Origin: a candidate division WWE3 bacterium RIFOXYC2_FULL_42_13
GTDB lineage: Bacteria > Patescibacteriota > WWE3 > UBA101185 > UBA10185
Reading direction: 5' to 3'
Assembly (NCBI GenBank): GCA_001773255.1
Contig: MEWF01000011.1
Coordinates: 7,058-13,368, forward strand
Length of the DNA stretch: 6,311 nt
The position numbers and the translations under genes are program-made. The notes under the pieces are model-generated. The model was not told where the DNA came from. It worked only from the letters and a program-made list of their open reading frames with translations, and ran no database searches. Positions 1 through 6,060 of this stretch are shown piece by piece. The stretch's first letter is position 1; each line of letters begins with the position of its first letter.

Positions 1-554
1 GTTCCCGTCGGGGTTTCTGACGGGGTAATGGTAACCGTTTCGGTCTCCGTCGGAGTAACGGGTTCGGTAGGTGTTAAAGTCTCCGTCGGGGTTTTTGTGA
101 CTGTAGCCGTTTCAGTTGGTGTCTCTGTAGTAGGGACACTTGTTGTCACCACAGTTGTAGGTGTGGGAGTGTCTTCCGAACCACAGGGTCCGTGAGACAA
201 TACAAACTGTCCCGTCCATTCGGTGTATATGTTGGTTACCGCATTTTCAATCGTCGAATCAAGATTCGACGAAGTTTGGTAGTGAATAGCTCCGCCGGAA
301 GTCTTATATTTGTTTACGACCTCCGTAACCCCATTTTTCCAGGTCACTGTGATACTGGCAGGGGCTGACTCGGGCGGGTCGACCTGGTTAATAATAAACT
401 CCCAGACCGAACCGTCACACCCACGGTCTCTGAGGCTGCTTTCTTTCACCTCAATGACTTTCGTTTCGCCTTCCTGCGCGTTGGCAGATAAAGCGGCAGC
501 ACCAAGTACTGCAAATAAACACAGGGCTACAAACAAACGAACAAAAGTTCTCAC
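1..554 (-). CDS. Secreted surface protein with two-cysteine domain and Thr/Pro-rich stalk (3' end cut off)
   Basis: Partial gene read from the minus strand: 184 codons are open from a GTG at 554-552 to the window edge, with no stop. I chose this start because a perfect AGGAGG (565-560) lies 5 nt upstream and translation begins directly with a signal peptide: basic MRTFVR, a hydrophobic core at about residues 5-22, and a likely cleavage site SANA|QE after residue 26. No lipobox is seen at the cleavage site. A compact domain follows (about 31-125), rich in beta-type alternation, with Cys46 (RGCDG) and Cys124 (HGPCG) near its two ends, suggesting a disulfide outside the cell. From residue 129 onward the chain is almost all Thr, Pro, Glu and Val in TPTET-like units (26 Thr and 10 Pro in 56 residues), typical of an extended, possibly glycosylated stalk. 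The C-terminal anchor, if any, is out of view. The domain resembles ones I associate with Patescibacteria surface proteins, but I cannot name the family. Function unknown; binding or adhesion is only a guess. Confidence 0.88.
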   Translation of the reverse strand, partial: MRTFVRLFVALCLFAVLGAAALSANAQEGETKVIEVKESSLRDRGCDGSVWEFIINQVDPPESAPASITVTWKNGVTEVVNKYKTSGGAIHYQTSSNLDSTIENAVTNIYTEWTGQFVLSHGPCGSEDTPTPTTVVTTSVPTTETPTETATVTKTPTETLTPTEPVTPTETETVTITPSETPTG

Positions 555-559
555 CTTTT

Positions 560-565
560 CCTCCT
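560..565 (-). promoter_or_regulatory. Shine-Dalgarno AGGAGG of the secreted-protein gene
   Basis: A perfect six-base AGGAGG on the minus strand ends 5 nt before the GTG start. It fixes that start and is the only strong ribosome binding site in the window; the other gene starts have no purine-rich box at a normal distance. Confidence 0.9.
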
Positions 566-585
566 GATATAGGGATTTTCAAAGT

Positions 586-612
586 GCCGATGATTTCGGC
601 TTCATTAGAAGC
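586..612 (-). other. Two small overlapping hairpins in the 5' leader of the secreted-protein gene
   Basis: Two perfect 5-bp inverted repeats lie side by side in the predicted leader: GCCGA/TCGGC (586-590 with 596-600, 5-nt loop) and GCTTC/GAAGC (599-603 with 608-612, 4-nt loop). They share bases 599-600, so they cannot both fully form. The outer one begins almost at the predicted transcription start (about 612). They could stabilise the 5' end or modulate access to the AGGAGG; short stems like these can also arise by chance. Confidence 0.4.
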
Positions 613-618
613 TCCGAC

Positions 619-647
619 ATTATAACACCCCATAGTCGTTTGGTAAA
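619..647 (-). promoter_or_regulatory. Promoter of the secreted-protein gene (extended -10)
   Basis: On the minus strand, TTTACC (647-642, four of six matches to TTGACA) is followed after exactly 17 bp by a perfect TATAAT (624-619). TG stands one base before it, giving a full TGnTATAAT extended -10. The start of transcription should fall near 612, leaving a leader of roughly 58 nt that carries two small hairpins and the AGGAGG. This is the best promoter match in the window and suggests strong sigma-70-type expression of the surface protein. Confidence 0.75.
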
Positions 648-696
648 GTACTATAGGACGATAACACAAAGCTTAAAATGCCGTTTATATGCCACT

Positions 697-720
697 ACAA
701 AAACCTTTTTTGGGTTTTGT
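697..720. repeat. Inverted repeat abutting the dnaG -35 element
   Basis: ACAAAAACC (697-705) and GGGTTTTGT (712-720) form a 9-bp-arm dyad with one mismatched position, separated by six T. The right arm ends immediately before the proposed dnaG -35 (721-726). No gene ends here, so a terminator role is unlikely. It could be an operator shared by the divergent genes, or a low-complexity coincidence of A and T tracts. Confidence 0.4.
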
Positions 721-749
721 TTGTGATTTGAACCGAGGTATGCTATACA
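721..749 (+). promoter_or_regulatory. dnaG promoter, predicted to give a leaderless mRNA
   Basis: TTGTGA (721-726, four of six consensus bases) is followed by a 17-bp spacer and TATACA (744-749, four of six) with an extended TG at 741-742. Only 7 nt separate the -10 from the ATG at 757, so transcription should begin at or within a base or two of the start codon. Consistent with this, no Shine-Dalgarno sequence precedes the ATG. Confidence 0.55.
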
Positions 750-756
750 AAGAACA

Positions 757-2520
757 ATGGACACGATTAACGAGATCAAGCAGAAAATAGACATTGTCGA
801 CCTTATAGGCTCGTATGTCAGTTTGAAAAAAGCGGGGCGAAACTATAAAGGTATTTGTCCCTTCCATTCAGAAAATACACCGTCTTTTATGGTTTCCCCC
901 GAGCTTCAGATTTTTAAGTGTTTCGGTTGCGGTGAAGCGGGCGACATTTTTAAATTTGTCGAAAAAATAGAAGGCATTGAATTCTCGGCTGCACTCGAAC
1001 AGTTGGCCGTTAAAGCAGGAATAAAACTGGAAAAAAAGGATTACGACCCCGAGTCAGCCAAAAGGAAGGAACTTTACCAGATAAACAGCCTGTCGGCTAA
1101 GTATTATCACTACATATTGACCAAACACCCTCAGGGAAAGATCGGCCTTGAATATTTAACGCAGAAAAGAAAACTGACCCCCGAGACAATCGATTTTTTT
1201 CAGATGGGTTATGCTCCGGACACCTGGGACTCTCTACATAAATTTCTCAAAAAGCAGGGTATTCATGAGAACGAAATGCTGGATGCGGGAGTAATTTCCG
1301 AAAAAAGCTCAGGCGAAGGTTACATCGATAAGTTCCGCGGGAGAGTAGTTTTTCCCTTCAAGGGAATAGATGGGAATATCGTCGGTTTTAACGGCAGAAC
1401 TATATTGGACCGTGAGCCGAAGTACCTGAATACGTCTGAAACTGCGGCATTTCATAAAGGTACATTTTTGTTTAATCTGGTTAACGCCAAAATAGACATT
1501 AAAAAGCACGGCGCCGTTATAGTGGAGGGCCAGATGGATGTTATCAGTGCGTATCAGGAAGGAATAAAAAACATTGTGGCTTCGTCAGGGACCGCTTTAG
1601 CAGAGGCCCAGCTCAAGATCCTGCAAAGATACACCAACGACCTGACGTTTTGTTTCGACGCCGATTCGGCCGGGGTGCATGCCGTTTACCGCGCGGTAGA
1701 GATAGCTGAAAGAATGGGGTTCAATATAAAAGTGGCTATAATCCCCTCACCCCATAAAGATCTGGATGAGGTTCTTAAGGCCGACCCGGAAAAAGCCAAG
1801 ATAGCTATACGTGACGCGGTCGATGTTTACGATTTTTACATATCTAGCACGCTTAAGGCGAATAGCAAAGAGTCCGCTTTGGAGAAAAAGCTTATTCTAG
1901 AAGCACTCGTCCCTGTTTTTTCAAAAATAAATAACCCGGTTATAGTGGATCACTATTCCAAGATGTTGGCAACGGAACTCGGGCTTTCCGAAGACACTGT
2001 AGTCACAATGTTCAAAGGTGGTTCTTTAGGCGACTACAGCGGTTCCGCAGAAGACGAACAAAAACTGCCCCTACTATCAAGGGACAACCCCGAGGGCTAC
2101 TTTCTTGCTCTGTTATTAAAGGCGGATATTGACATAATGCGTGAATACGCGTATAAAATGGACGTTGAGGATTTCATAAACCCTATAGTGGTTAACATAC
2201 ATAAGGCCTTAGTCGCCTACTTAAAAGAAGACAGGAAATCGTTCAACATTAAACAAGTCATAAAAAAAGCCGAAGAAGGCTATCATGACAACATTTCGGA
2301 ACTTTACCTTTGGGATTTTGATGGTATTATTGAGGTCGATTCCCCTCAAATACTTGAGAGGGAGATTGATAGTGTCTTTAAACGTATTAAAAAAGATTCT
2401 GCTAAAAGAGCAGTGAAAGCCTTGACGGAGAAGATTAAAGTTGCAGAACTGGAAAAAGATTGGGATCTGGTTCTAAAACTAACGAAAAAAGTAGAAAAAC
2501 TTAAGAAATTGTTCCTATAA
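757..2520 (+). CDS. dnaG: DNA primase DnaG
   Basis: Cytoplasmic primase that lays down RNA primers for lagging-strand synthesis at the replication fork, working with the DnaB helicase. At 587 residues it is full length (E. coli 581). The N-terminal zinc-binding domain has the CHC2 pattern Cys34, His37, Cys55, Cys58. The RNA-polymerase-like core contains the conserved KYLNTSET / FHKGTFLF stretch. The TOPRIM fold follows, with the catalytic Glu in VEGQMD (Glu257), the acidic pair in FDADSAG (Asp301, Asp303), and a third acidic cluster in KDLDE (335-338). A polar linker at about 421-445 leads to a C-terminal helical region (about 446-587) where DnaB binds in other bacteria; it is poorly conserved, as is usual. 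The ATG at 757 gives the family-typical start running into IVDLI before the zinc finger. There is no Shine-Dalgarno, and the upstream -10 predicts a leaderless message. rpoD follows after 26 bp, the classic macromolecular synthesis operon order; rpsU is not beside it. Confidence 0.98.
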   Translation: MDTINEIKQKIDIVDLIGSYVSLKKAGRNYKGICPFHSENTPSFMVSPELQIFKCFGCGEAGDIFKFVEKIEGIEFSAALEQLAVKAGIKLEKKDYDPESAKRKELYQINSLSAKYYHYILTKHPQGKIGLEYLTQKRKLTPETIDFFQMGYAPDTWDSLHKFLKKQGIHENEMLDAGVISEKSSGEGYIDKFRGRVVFPFKGIDGNIVGFNGRTILDREPKYLNTSETAAFHKGTFLFNLVNAKIDIKKHGAVIVEGQMDVISAYQEGIKNIVASSGTALAEAQLKILQRYTNDLTFCFDADSAGVHAVYRAVEIAERMGFNIKVAIIPSPHKDLDEVLKADPEKAKIAIRDAVDVYDFYISSTLKANSKESALEKKLILEALVPVFSKINNPVIVDHYSKMLATELGLSEDTVVTMFKGGSLGDYSGSAEDEQKLPLLSRDNPEGYFLALLLKADIDIMREYAYKMDVEDFINPIVVNIHKALVAYLKEDRKSFNIKQVIKKAEEGYHDNISELYLWDFDGIIEVDSPQILEREIDSVFKRIKKDSAKRAVKALTEKIKVAELEKDWDLVLKLTKKVEKLKKLFL

Positions 2521-2528
2521 AGTATAAA
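2501..2528 (+). promoter_or_regulatory. Possible internal promoter for rpoD
   Basis: TTAAGA (2501-2506, four of six matches), a 16-bp spacer and TATAAA (2523-2528, five of six) overlap the end of dnaG. A transcript would start near 2535, leaving a leader of only about 12 nt before the rpoD ATG, which has no Shine-Dalgarno. AT-rich sequence makes chance matches likely. Internal sigma promoters inside dnaG are known in the E. coli operon. Confidence 0.35.
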
Positions 2529-2546
2529 TTTTCCTAATTATTAAAC

Positions 2547-3800
2547 ATGGTAAAAAAATCTAAAGAGCCTGAAGAAAAAAAAGGCAAAGGCGCAATAAGT
2601 GACGCAGTCATTTCCCGTATCGTAACTAAAGGAAAAAAACAAGGATTTCTGACACTGGACAACATACTTGAGTTATTTCCCCAAGCTGAAGAAGAGCTTG
2701 AGACACTTGATTTCCTTTACGAGAAACTAGTCGATGCCGGAGTCGACGTTTTTGATGTGACTTCCGAAAAAGAAGCCGAGAAAATTCACAAATTTGAAGA
2801 TATTGATCTTTCACAGATAAAACTTGATAAGACAGTGAGCTCCGACCCGGTAAGGATGTATCTGAGAGAAATAGGTAACTACAGTTTACTTACATCGGTT
2901 GAAGAAGTGGATTTGGCGAAAAAAGCCGAGGTTATAAGATACAAAAAAATGATTAAAGAGATGCAGCATGCCGGAAATAAGAAACCGAGCCCTAAGGATA
3001 TTTCTAAGGAAATGGGTCTTAAAGAGAGGGAAGTGAAGGAGATTGAAGCATTTTCCCACGGTACAAACGACAGAGAAGGAGCTCGTGCACATGAAATGCT
3101 AATAAAAGCCAATACTCGTCTTGTTGTTTCGATTGCCAAAAAACACATGGGGCGTGGCTTGCAGTTCTTAGACCTTATTCAGGAAGGAAACATGGGGTTA
3201 ATGAAGGCCGTCGACAAATTCGACTGGCGCCGGGGATTTAAATTCTCCACCTACGCGACGTGGTGGATCAGACAGGCCATTACCAGAGCAATTGCCGACC
3301 AGGCCAAAACGATACGTGTTCCCGTTCACATGGTAGAAACAATTCACAAGTATAAAAAAATCGAACGCGAGCTAGAACAAAAATTTGAAAGGACACCGAC
3401 CCCAGAAGAAGTAGCCAAGGTTATGGGAATAGAGCCGGAGAAAGCCCACGATATCGTAAAAATCGCTCAGGATGTTACATCTCTAGAAACACCGGTGGGA
3501 AAAGAGGAAGATACCAGATTAAAAGAATTTATTGAAGACGAAACAACATTGTCTCCTTTTGAGGCGGCCAGCCGGGAATTATTGAAAGGACACATAGATG
3601 AAGTTTTGCAGTCCTTAAATCCGAGAGAAAGAAAAGTTTTGGAACTGAGGTTCGGGTTAAAAGATGGGCGTACCCGCACATTAGAGGAAGTTGGCAAAGA
3701 GTTCGGTGTCACCCGCGAAAGAATTCGACAAATAGAGGCCAAGGCTTTAAGGAAACTCAGACATCCTTCGAGGAGTAAGCGTCTCAGAGATTATCTTTAG
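2547..3800 (+). CDS. rpoD: Housekeeping RNA polymerase sigma factor RpoD (sigma-70, group 1)
   Basis: Primary sigma factor that directs RNA polymerase to housekeeping promoters. At 417 residues it has every group 1 region: region 1.1 (about 21-72, VTKGKKQGFLT), region 1.2 (about 99-130, DPVRMYLREIG), region 2 (about 184-254, including FSTYATWWIRQAITRAI), region 3 (about 263-340) and region 4 (about 352-410). Residues matching E. coli -10 contacts are present (Trp239, Trp240, Gln243, Thr246), as are the -35 helix contacts in VTRERIRQIEAKAL (Arg390, Glu391, Arg394). It therefore should read TTGACA/TATAAT promoters, as seen nearby. About 50 residues (131-180) lie between regions 1.2 and 2.1, where E. 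coli has a much longer non-conserved region; cyanobacterial and plastid SigA proteins have a similar short insert. The ATG is 26 bp after dnaG and lacks a Shine-Dalgarno, so expression is probably from the dnaG transcript, perhaps plus an internal promoter. The 3' end overlaps the convergent glycosyltransferase gene by 17 bp. Confidence 0.98.
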   Translation: MVKKSKEPEEKKGKGAISDAVISRIVTKGKKQGFLTLDNILELFPQAEEELETLDFLYEKLVDAGVDVFDVTSEKEAEKIHKFEDIDLSQIKLDKTVSSDPVRMYLREIGNYSLLTSVEEVDLAKKAEVIRYKKMIKEMQHAGNKKPSPKDISKEMGLKEREVKEIEAFSHGTNDREGARAHEMLIKANTRLVVSIAKKHMGRGLQFLDLIQEGNMGLMKAVDKFDWRRGFKFSTYATWWIRQAITRAIADQAKTIRVPVHMVETIHKYKKIERELEQKFERTPTPEEVAKVMGIEPEKAHDIVKIAQDVTSLETPVGKEEDTRLKEFIEDETTLSPFEAASRELLKGHIDEVLQSLNPRERKVLELRFGLKDGRTRTLEEVGKEFGVTRERIRQIEAKALRKLRHPSRSKRLRDYL

Positions 3801-5370
3801 TCTGTAAAAAGGGAATTACCCCGGAAACAGGCAGAGGCTTTTTATCCAAATTCCTGTATATGAACACGTCCGACAACGGAATTAAGTTCGGTTTTGACAA
3901 AGAGAAATCCTTAGCGAGTTCAAACTTCTCCGGAGTGTTTAAAGTCCTGACGAAACCGTTCCACCTTAAGTAATATTCGGGATACGTTTCTTTGACTTCC
4001 GGACGGCTGTGGTTTTCCATAGGTCTCGATGACACTACAACGTAATCGTAATAGGAAGGATCTTTGGGATAGAAAAGCTGTGCATTTTTCGAAGAATAAA
4101 CCTCATATTGATAAACTTTTGCCTCGGGCAATTTATTCATGGGATCCAATCCTTCCTCGGTGTAGACAAGCTTTGTTGAAAGAGGCGGGGTGTTTTCTCT
4201 CATCCACAGGTAGGCTTCGGATTTGGGTGTCCACCTCCGGAATTGTGTTAGTAGAGCCGATGGAAAATATAGGTAGTATCCCAACGCCACGATAATAAAA
4301 AAGTAAGACATAAACCGTCCAACTCTTGACTCAAGTTTTTCCATCCCCCATACCGAAAAATACAAAACCGCAGGTAATACGGGAAGAAGCCAGCGGTCAA
4401 CTCTTCTTGATTGTATGGAGAAAAAAATCAGGTAAACGACAATATTGAGTACAAGAAAAAAATCAAATTTATTCTTTTTCTTTGAGAAAATTCCGACAAG
4501 TGACAAAAGCACTATAGCTCCGGAAGCCATAAGACGTAGTGCATAAATATATTTTAGATATCCATAATCTACTGAGTCGAATACCAATCCGCCTTCTTTG
4601 AAGACCATTTCGTAAATTCTGTAAACAAAATCATGCGCGAAAATAATAGAGAAGGGGTTCGACAAAATAAACGTGCCCAAGGCCATAAGAAGGAGAACCG
4701 CCACATTCCTAAACTGTCCCTTTTTATAAAATATCCAAATGTAGAGCGGAAGTGCGATCAGAGAAGTGATTTTTGTACCGACGGCCAGGCCTATAAGCAC
4801 GCCCGTTATTATGGTAAGCGCCTTATCGTTTTTCTCTTTTTCGACATAGAGGAGGGAAGTGAGAAAAGACAACGAAATTAGTAAAGCTAATATTATATCG
4901 GCGTTAATGTAATGAGCGTGTACTATCAATTTCCAGTTTAATGCGAGCAGAAAATACAGAATGATTGTCGACCACCTTCTCTTTGTTTGTTTATAAAATA
5001 TAAAAGCTATGACCGGAGCTATCAAAAAACTTAATAGCGCGTTGAAGACTCTCATGGCTACGTAAAGTTCATATTTGGTTGCCGGCGTTCCAATAACATT
5101 TGATATTTTGCTGAAACCCATTGTGAAAAACGTAAAAAGGTATGAAGGAAACGTTCCATAAACATAGGATATGGGAATCAATTTATAGTAGTCACCTTCG
5201 CTTACTATCGACTTAAGTTCGTAGGTATATTTTATGGCAAGTTCTGCTATTTCGGGCTCGTCTGCGTAAAAGCTGTGGGGGAGGCCGAATTCTATGTGCC
5301 ACAACCGGAAAAATATTCCCGCGGCGGTAATTAGTGTAAGGGCGATGATAAAGACCTTTTTATTGTTCAT
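3784..5370 (-). CDS. Polytopic membrane glycosyltransferase, GT39/GT-C type (PMT/ArnT-like)
   Basis: A 528-residue integral membrane protein, probably transferring a sugar from a polyprenyl-phosphate donor to a protein or glycan on the outer face of the membrane. Visible family marks: TM1 at about 6-22; a first outer loop with the acidic pair Asp37-Glu38 in FYADEPE, the expected GT-C catalytic position; an MRVFNALLSF segment (106-115); the HAHYINAD loop (151-158); GLAVGTKITSL (194-204); and SRRVDRWLLPVLP (321-333) before a late membrane helix. About ten to twelve helices fill residues 6-370, and about 375-528 form a soluble C-terminal domain starting with the typical AYLWMRENTP segment. The acceptor cannot be read from sequence; the Thr-rich secreted protein at the left of the window is one speculative candidate. 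The start at 5370 is the first Met before TM1; no Shine-Dalgarno is seen. The gene is convergent with rpoD, overlapping it by 17 bp, and divergent from the VTT gene. Confidence 0.87.
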   Translation of the reverse strand: MNNKKVFIIALTLITAAGIFFRLWHIEFGLPHSFYADEPEIAELAIKYTYELKSIVSEGDYYKLIPISYVYGTFPSYLFTFFTMGFSKISNVIGTPATKYELYVAMRVFNALLSFLIAPVIAFIFYKQTKRRWSTIILYFLLALNWKLIVHAHYINADIILALLISLSFLTSLLYVEKEKNDKALTIITGVLIGLAVGTKITSLIALPLYIWIFYKKGQFRNVAVLLLMALGTFILSNPFSIIFAHDFVYRIYEMVFKEGGLVFDSVDYGYLKYIYALRLMASGAIVLLSLVGIFSKKKNKFDFFLVLNIVVYLIFFSIQSRRVDRWLLPVLPAVLYFSVWGMEKLESRVGRFMSYFFIIVALGYYLYFPSALLTQFRRWTPKSEAYLWMRENTPPLSTKLVYTEEGLDPMNKLPEAKVYQYEVYSSKNAQLFYPKDPSYYDYVVVSSRPMENHSRPEVKETYPEYYLRWNGFVRTLNTPEKFELAKDFSLSKPNLIPLSDVFIYRNLDKKPLPVSGVIPFLQTKDNL

Positions 5371-5402
5371 GCGTTATTTGTTAAATATCGGGACTTGTCC
5401 TG

Positions 5403-5408
5403 AGTATA
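5403..5408 (-). promoter_or_regulatory. Possible -10 element of the glycosyltransferase gene
   Basis: On the minus strand TATACT (5408-5403, five of six matches) would start transcription near 5396, leaving a leader of about 25 nt with no Shine-Dalgarno. No -35 at ideal spacing is evident: TTGAAG lies upstream, but 19 bp away. A TATTTA (5387-5382) closer to the ATG is a weaker alternative. Confidence 0.3.
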
Positions 5409-5449
5409 TCAAAATTTTCGCCTGGTTCTTCAACAGGGTCTAAATGAAG

Positions 5450-5455
5450 TATAAT
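5450..5455 (+). promoter_or_regulatory. -10 element of the VTT-family gene, predicted leaderless
   Basis: A perfect TATAAT ends 7 nt before the ATG at 5463, the same spacing as in front of dnaG, so transcription should begin at the start codon. The -35 is poor (TTCTTC at 5427-5432 with a 17-bp spacer, or TTCAAC at 5429-5434 with 15). No Shine-Dalgarno is present, which supports leaderless translation. Confidence 0.55.
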
Positions 5456-5462
5456 TTTCCAT

Positions 5463-6011
5463 ATGGATGAAGAAAAAAAGACTGCGAGTTGGACGATCGT
5501 GGGTGTCCTGATTTCCGGTATTATCGTGGTTTTGGCCTTAAGATATTTCAACAACCTGGAATTTCTCCTTAAATCAACGGGATTACTGGGACCGTTAATA
5601 AGCGTCGGTCTGTACGGTGTGTTCAGCGTTACACCCGTACCTACAGACTCACTCACCATTGTTAACGGTCTGGTTTTTGGCACATTGATCGGAACTATCT
5701 TGGCTACGGTGGGAAACACGATTGCCGCGTTGGTGGAATATTTCCTGGGTTTAAAAGTCAGGGACGTTACGGGTACAAAAGGTAAGACTTTCACCATTCC
5801 GATAATAAAGAAAAAATTTCCCGTAAATTCGACGATGTTTTTAATATTCGGAAGATTTTTACCGGGGTACGGAGGAAAAATAGTGAGTGTGATCGGAGGC
5901 ATGTACAAGGTTTCGCTCTGGAAATATACGTGGACCGCGTTAATCGCGAACTTTATCGGCGCGCTGATGTTTGCTTATGGGGGCAGTCTCTTAAGAACGT
6001 TCCTGCCTTAA
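5463..6011 (+). CDS. DedA/VTT-domain (SNARE-associated) membrane protein
   Basis: A 182-residue inner-membrane protein of the VTT superfamily (DedA, TVP38, TMEM64). Several bacterial members carry undecaprenyl phosphate or phospholipids across the membrane, or affect membrane potential; the substrate here is unknown. After a short charged N-terminus there is a helix at about 11-27, then a likely re-entrant segment with VTPVPTDSLT (56-65). Next comes the small-residue-rich NGLVFGTLIGTILATVGN stretch (68-85) and a helix with Glu92. The second half carries the signature FGRFLPGYGGKI (129-140), then an IGGM turn and a final helix (about 155-178). The short length is normal for the domain alone. 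The arginine expected six residues after Arg131 in DedA proteins (RFxPxxR) is glycine here (Gly137). The gene is divergent from the glycosyltransferase and 49 bp upstream of the CaCA-type gene, with which it may be partly cotranscribed. Confidence 0.87.
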   Translation: MDEEKKTASWTIVGVLISGIIVVLALRYFNNLEFLLKSTGLLGPLISVGLYGVFSVTPVPTDSLTIVNGLVFGTLIGTILATVGNTIAALVEYFLGLKVRDVTGTKGKTFTIPIIKKKFPVNSTMFLIFGRFLPGYGGKIVSVIGGMYKVSLWKYTWTALIANFIGALMFAYGGSLLRTFLP

Positions 6012-6026
6012 CGGTCCTACCCAATG

Positions 6027-6054
6027 TTGAATTAAAAAATTTATACTGGATAAT
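6027..6054 (+). promoter_or_regulatory. Possible promoter of the CaCA-type antiporter gene
   Basis: TTGAAT (6027-6032, four of six matches), a 16-bp spacer and GATAAT (6049-6054, five of six) end 6 nt before the ATG, again predicting almost no leader. An overlapping alternative -10, TATACT (6042-6047), would give a leader of about 6 nt. The region is AT-rich, which lowers the weight of these matches. No Shine-Dalgarno is seen. Confidence 0.4.
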
Positions 6055-6060
6055 TAATTA

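Noticed and set aside
310..567. Open frame on the plus strand (85 codons) in the left region
   Set aside because: It lies antisense to the secreted-protein gene, which has a signal peptide, an AGGAGG and a promoter; the plus-strand frame has none of these and no recognisable protein.
451..669. ATG-initiated minus-strand frame (72 codons) overlapping the start of the secreted-protein gene
   Set aside because: It is a different frame from the GTG gene, begins upstream of the predicted transcription start and encodes no plausible domain; the GTG frame is clearly the real one.
697..720. Inverted repeat considered as an intrinsic terminator
   Set aside because: No gene on either strand ends nearby; both flanking genes diverge from this region.
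757..2520. Possible recoding of TGA or other alternative genetic code, as in some CPR lineages
   Set aside because: dnaG, rpoD and the VTT gene read through in full without in-frame TGA, and the glycosyltransferase gene ends at TGA in the expected place, so the standard code fits.
3806..3822. Minus-strand GGGG/TCCC hairpin followed by five T, resembling a terminator
   Set aside because: The stem is only 4 bp with a G-T pair and lies inside the last codons of the glycosyltransferase gene, before its stop; termination there would remove the stop codon.
5381..5908. 175-codon minus-strand open frame
   Set aside because: It is the antisense shadow of the VTT-family gene: proline- and threonine-rich, with no domain or ribosome binding site.
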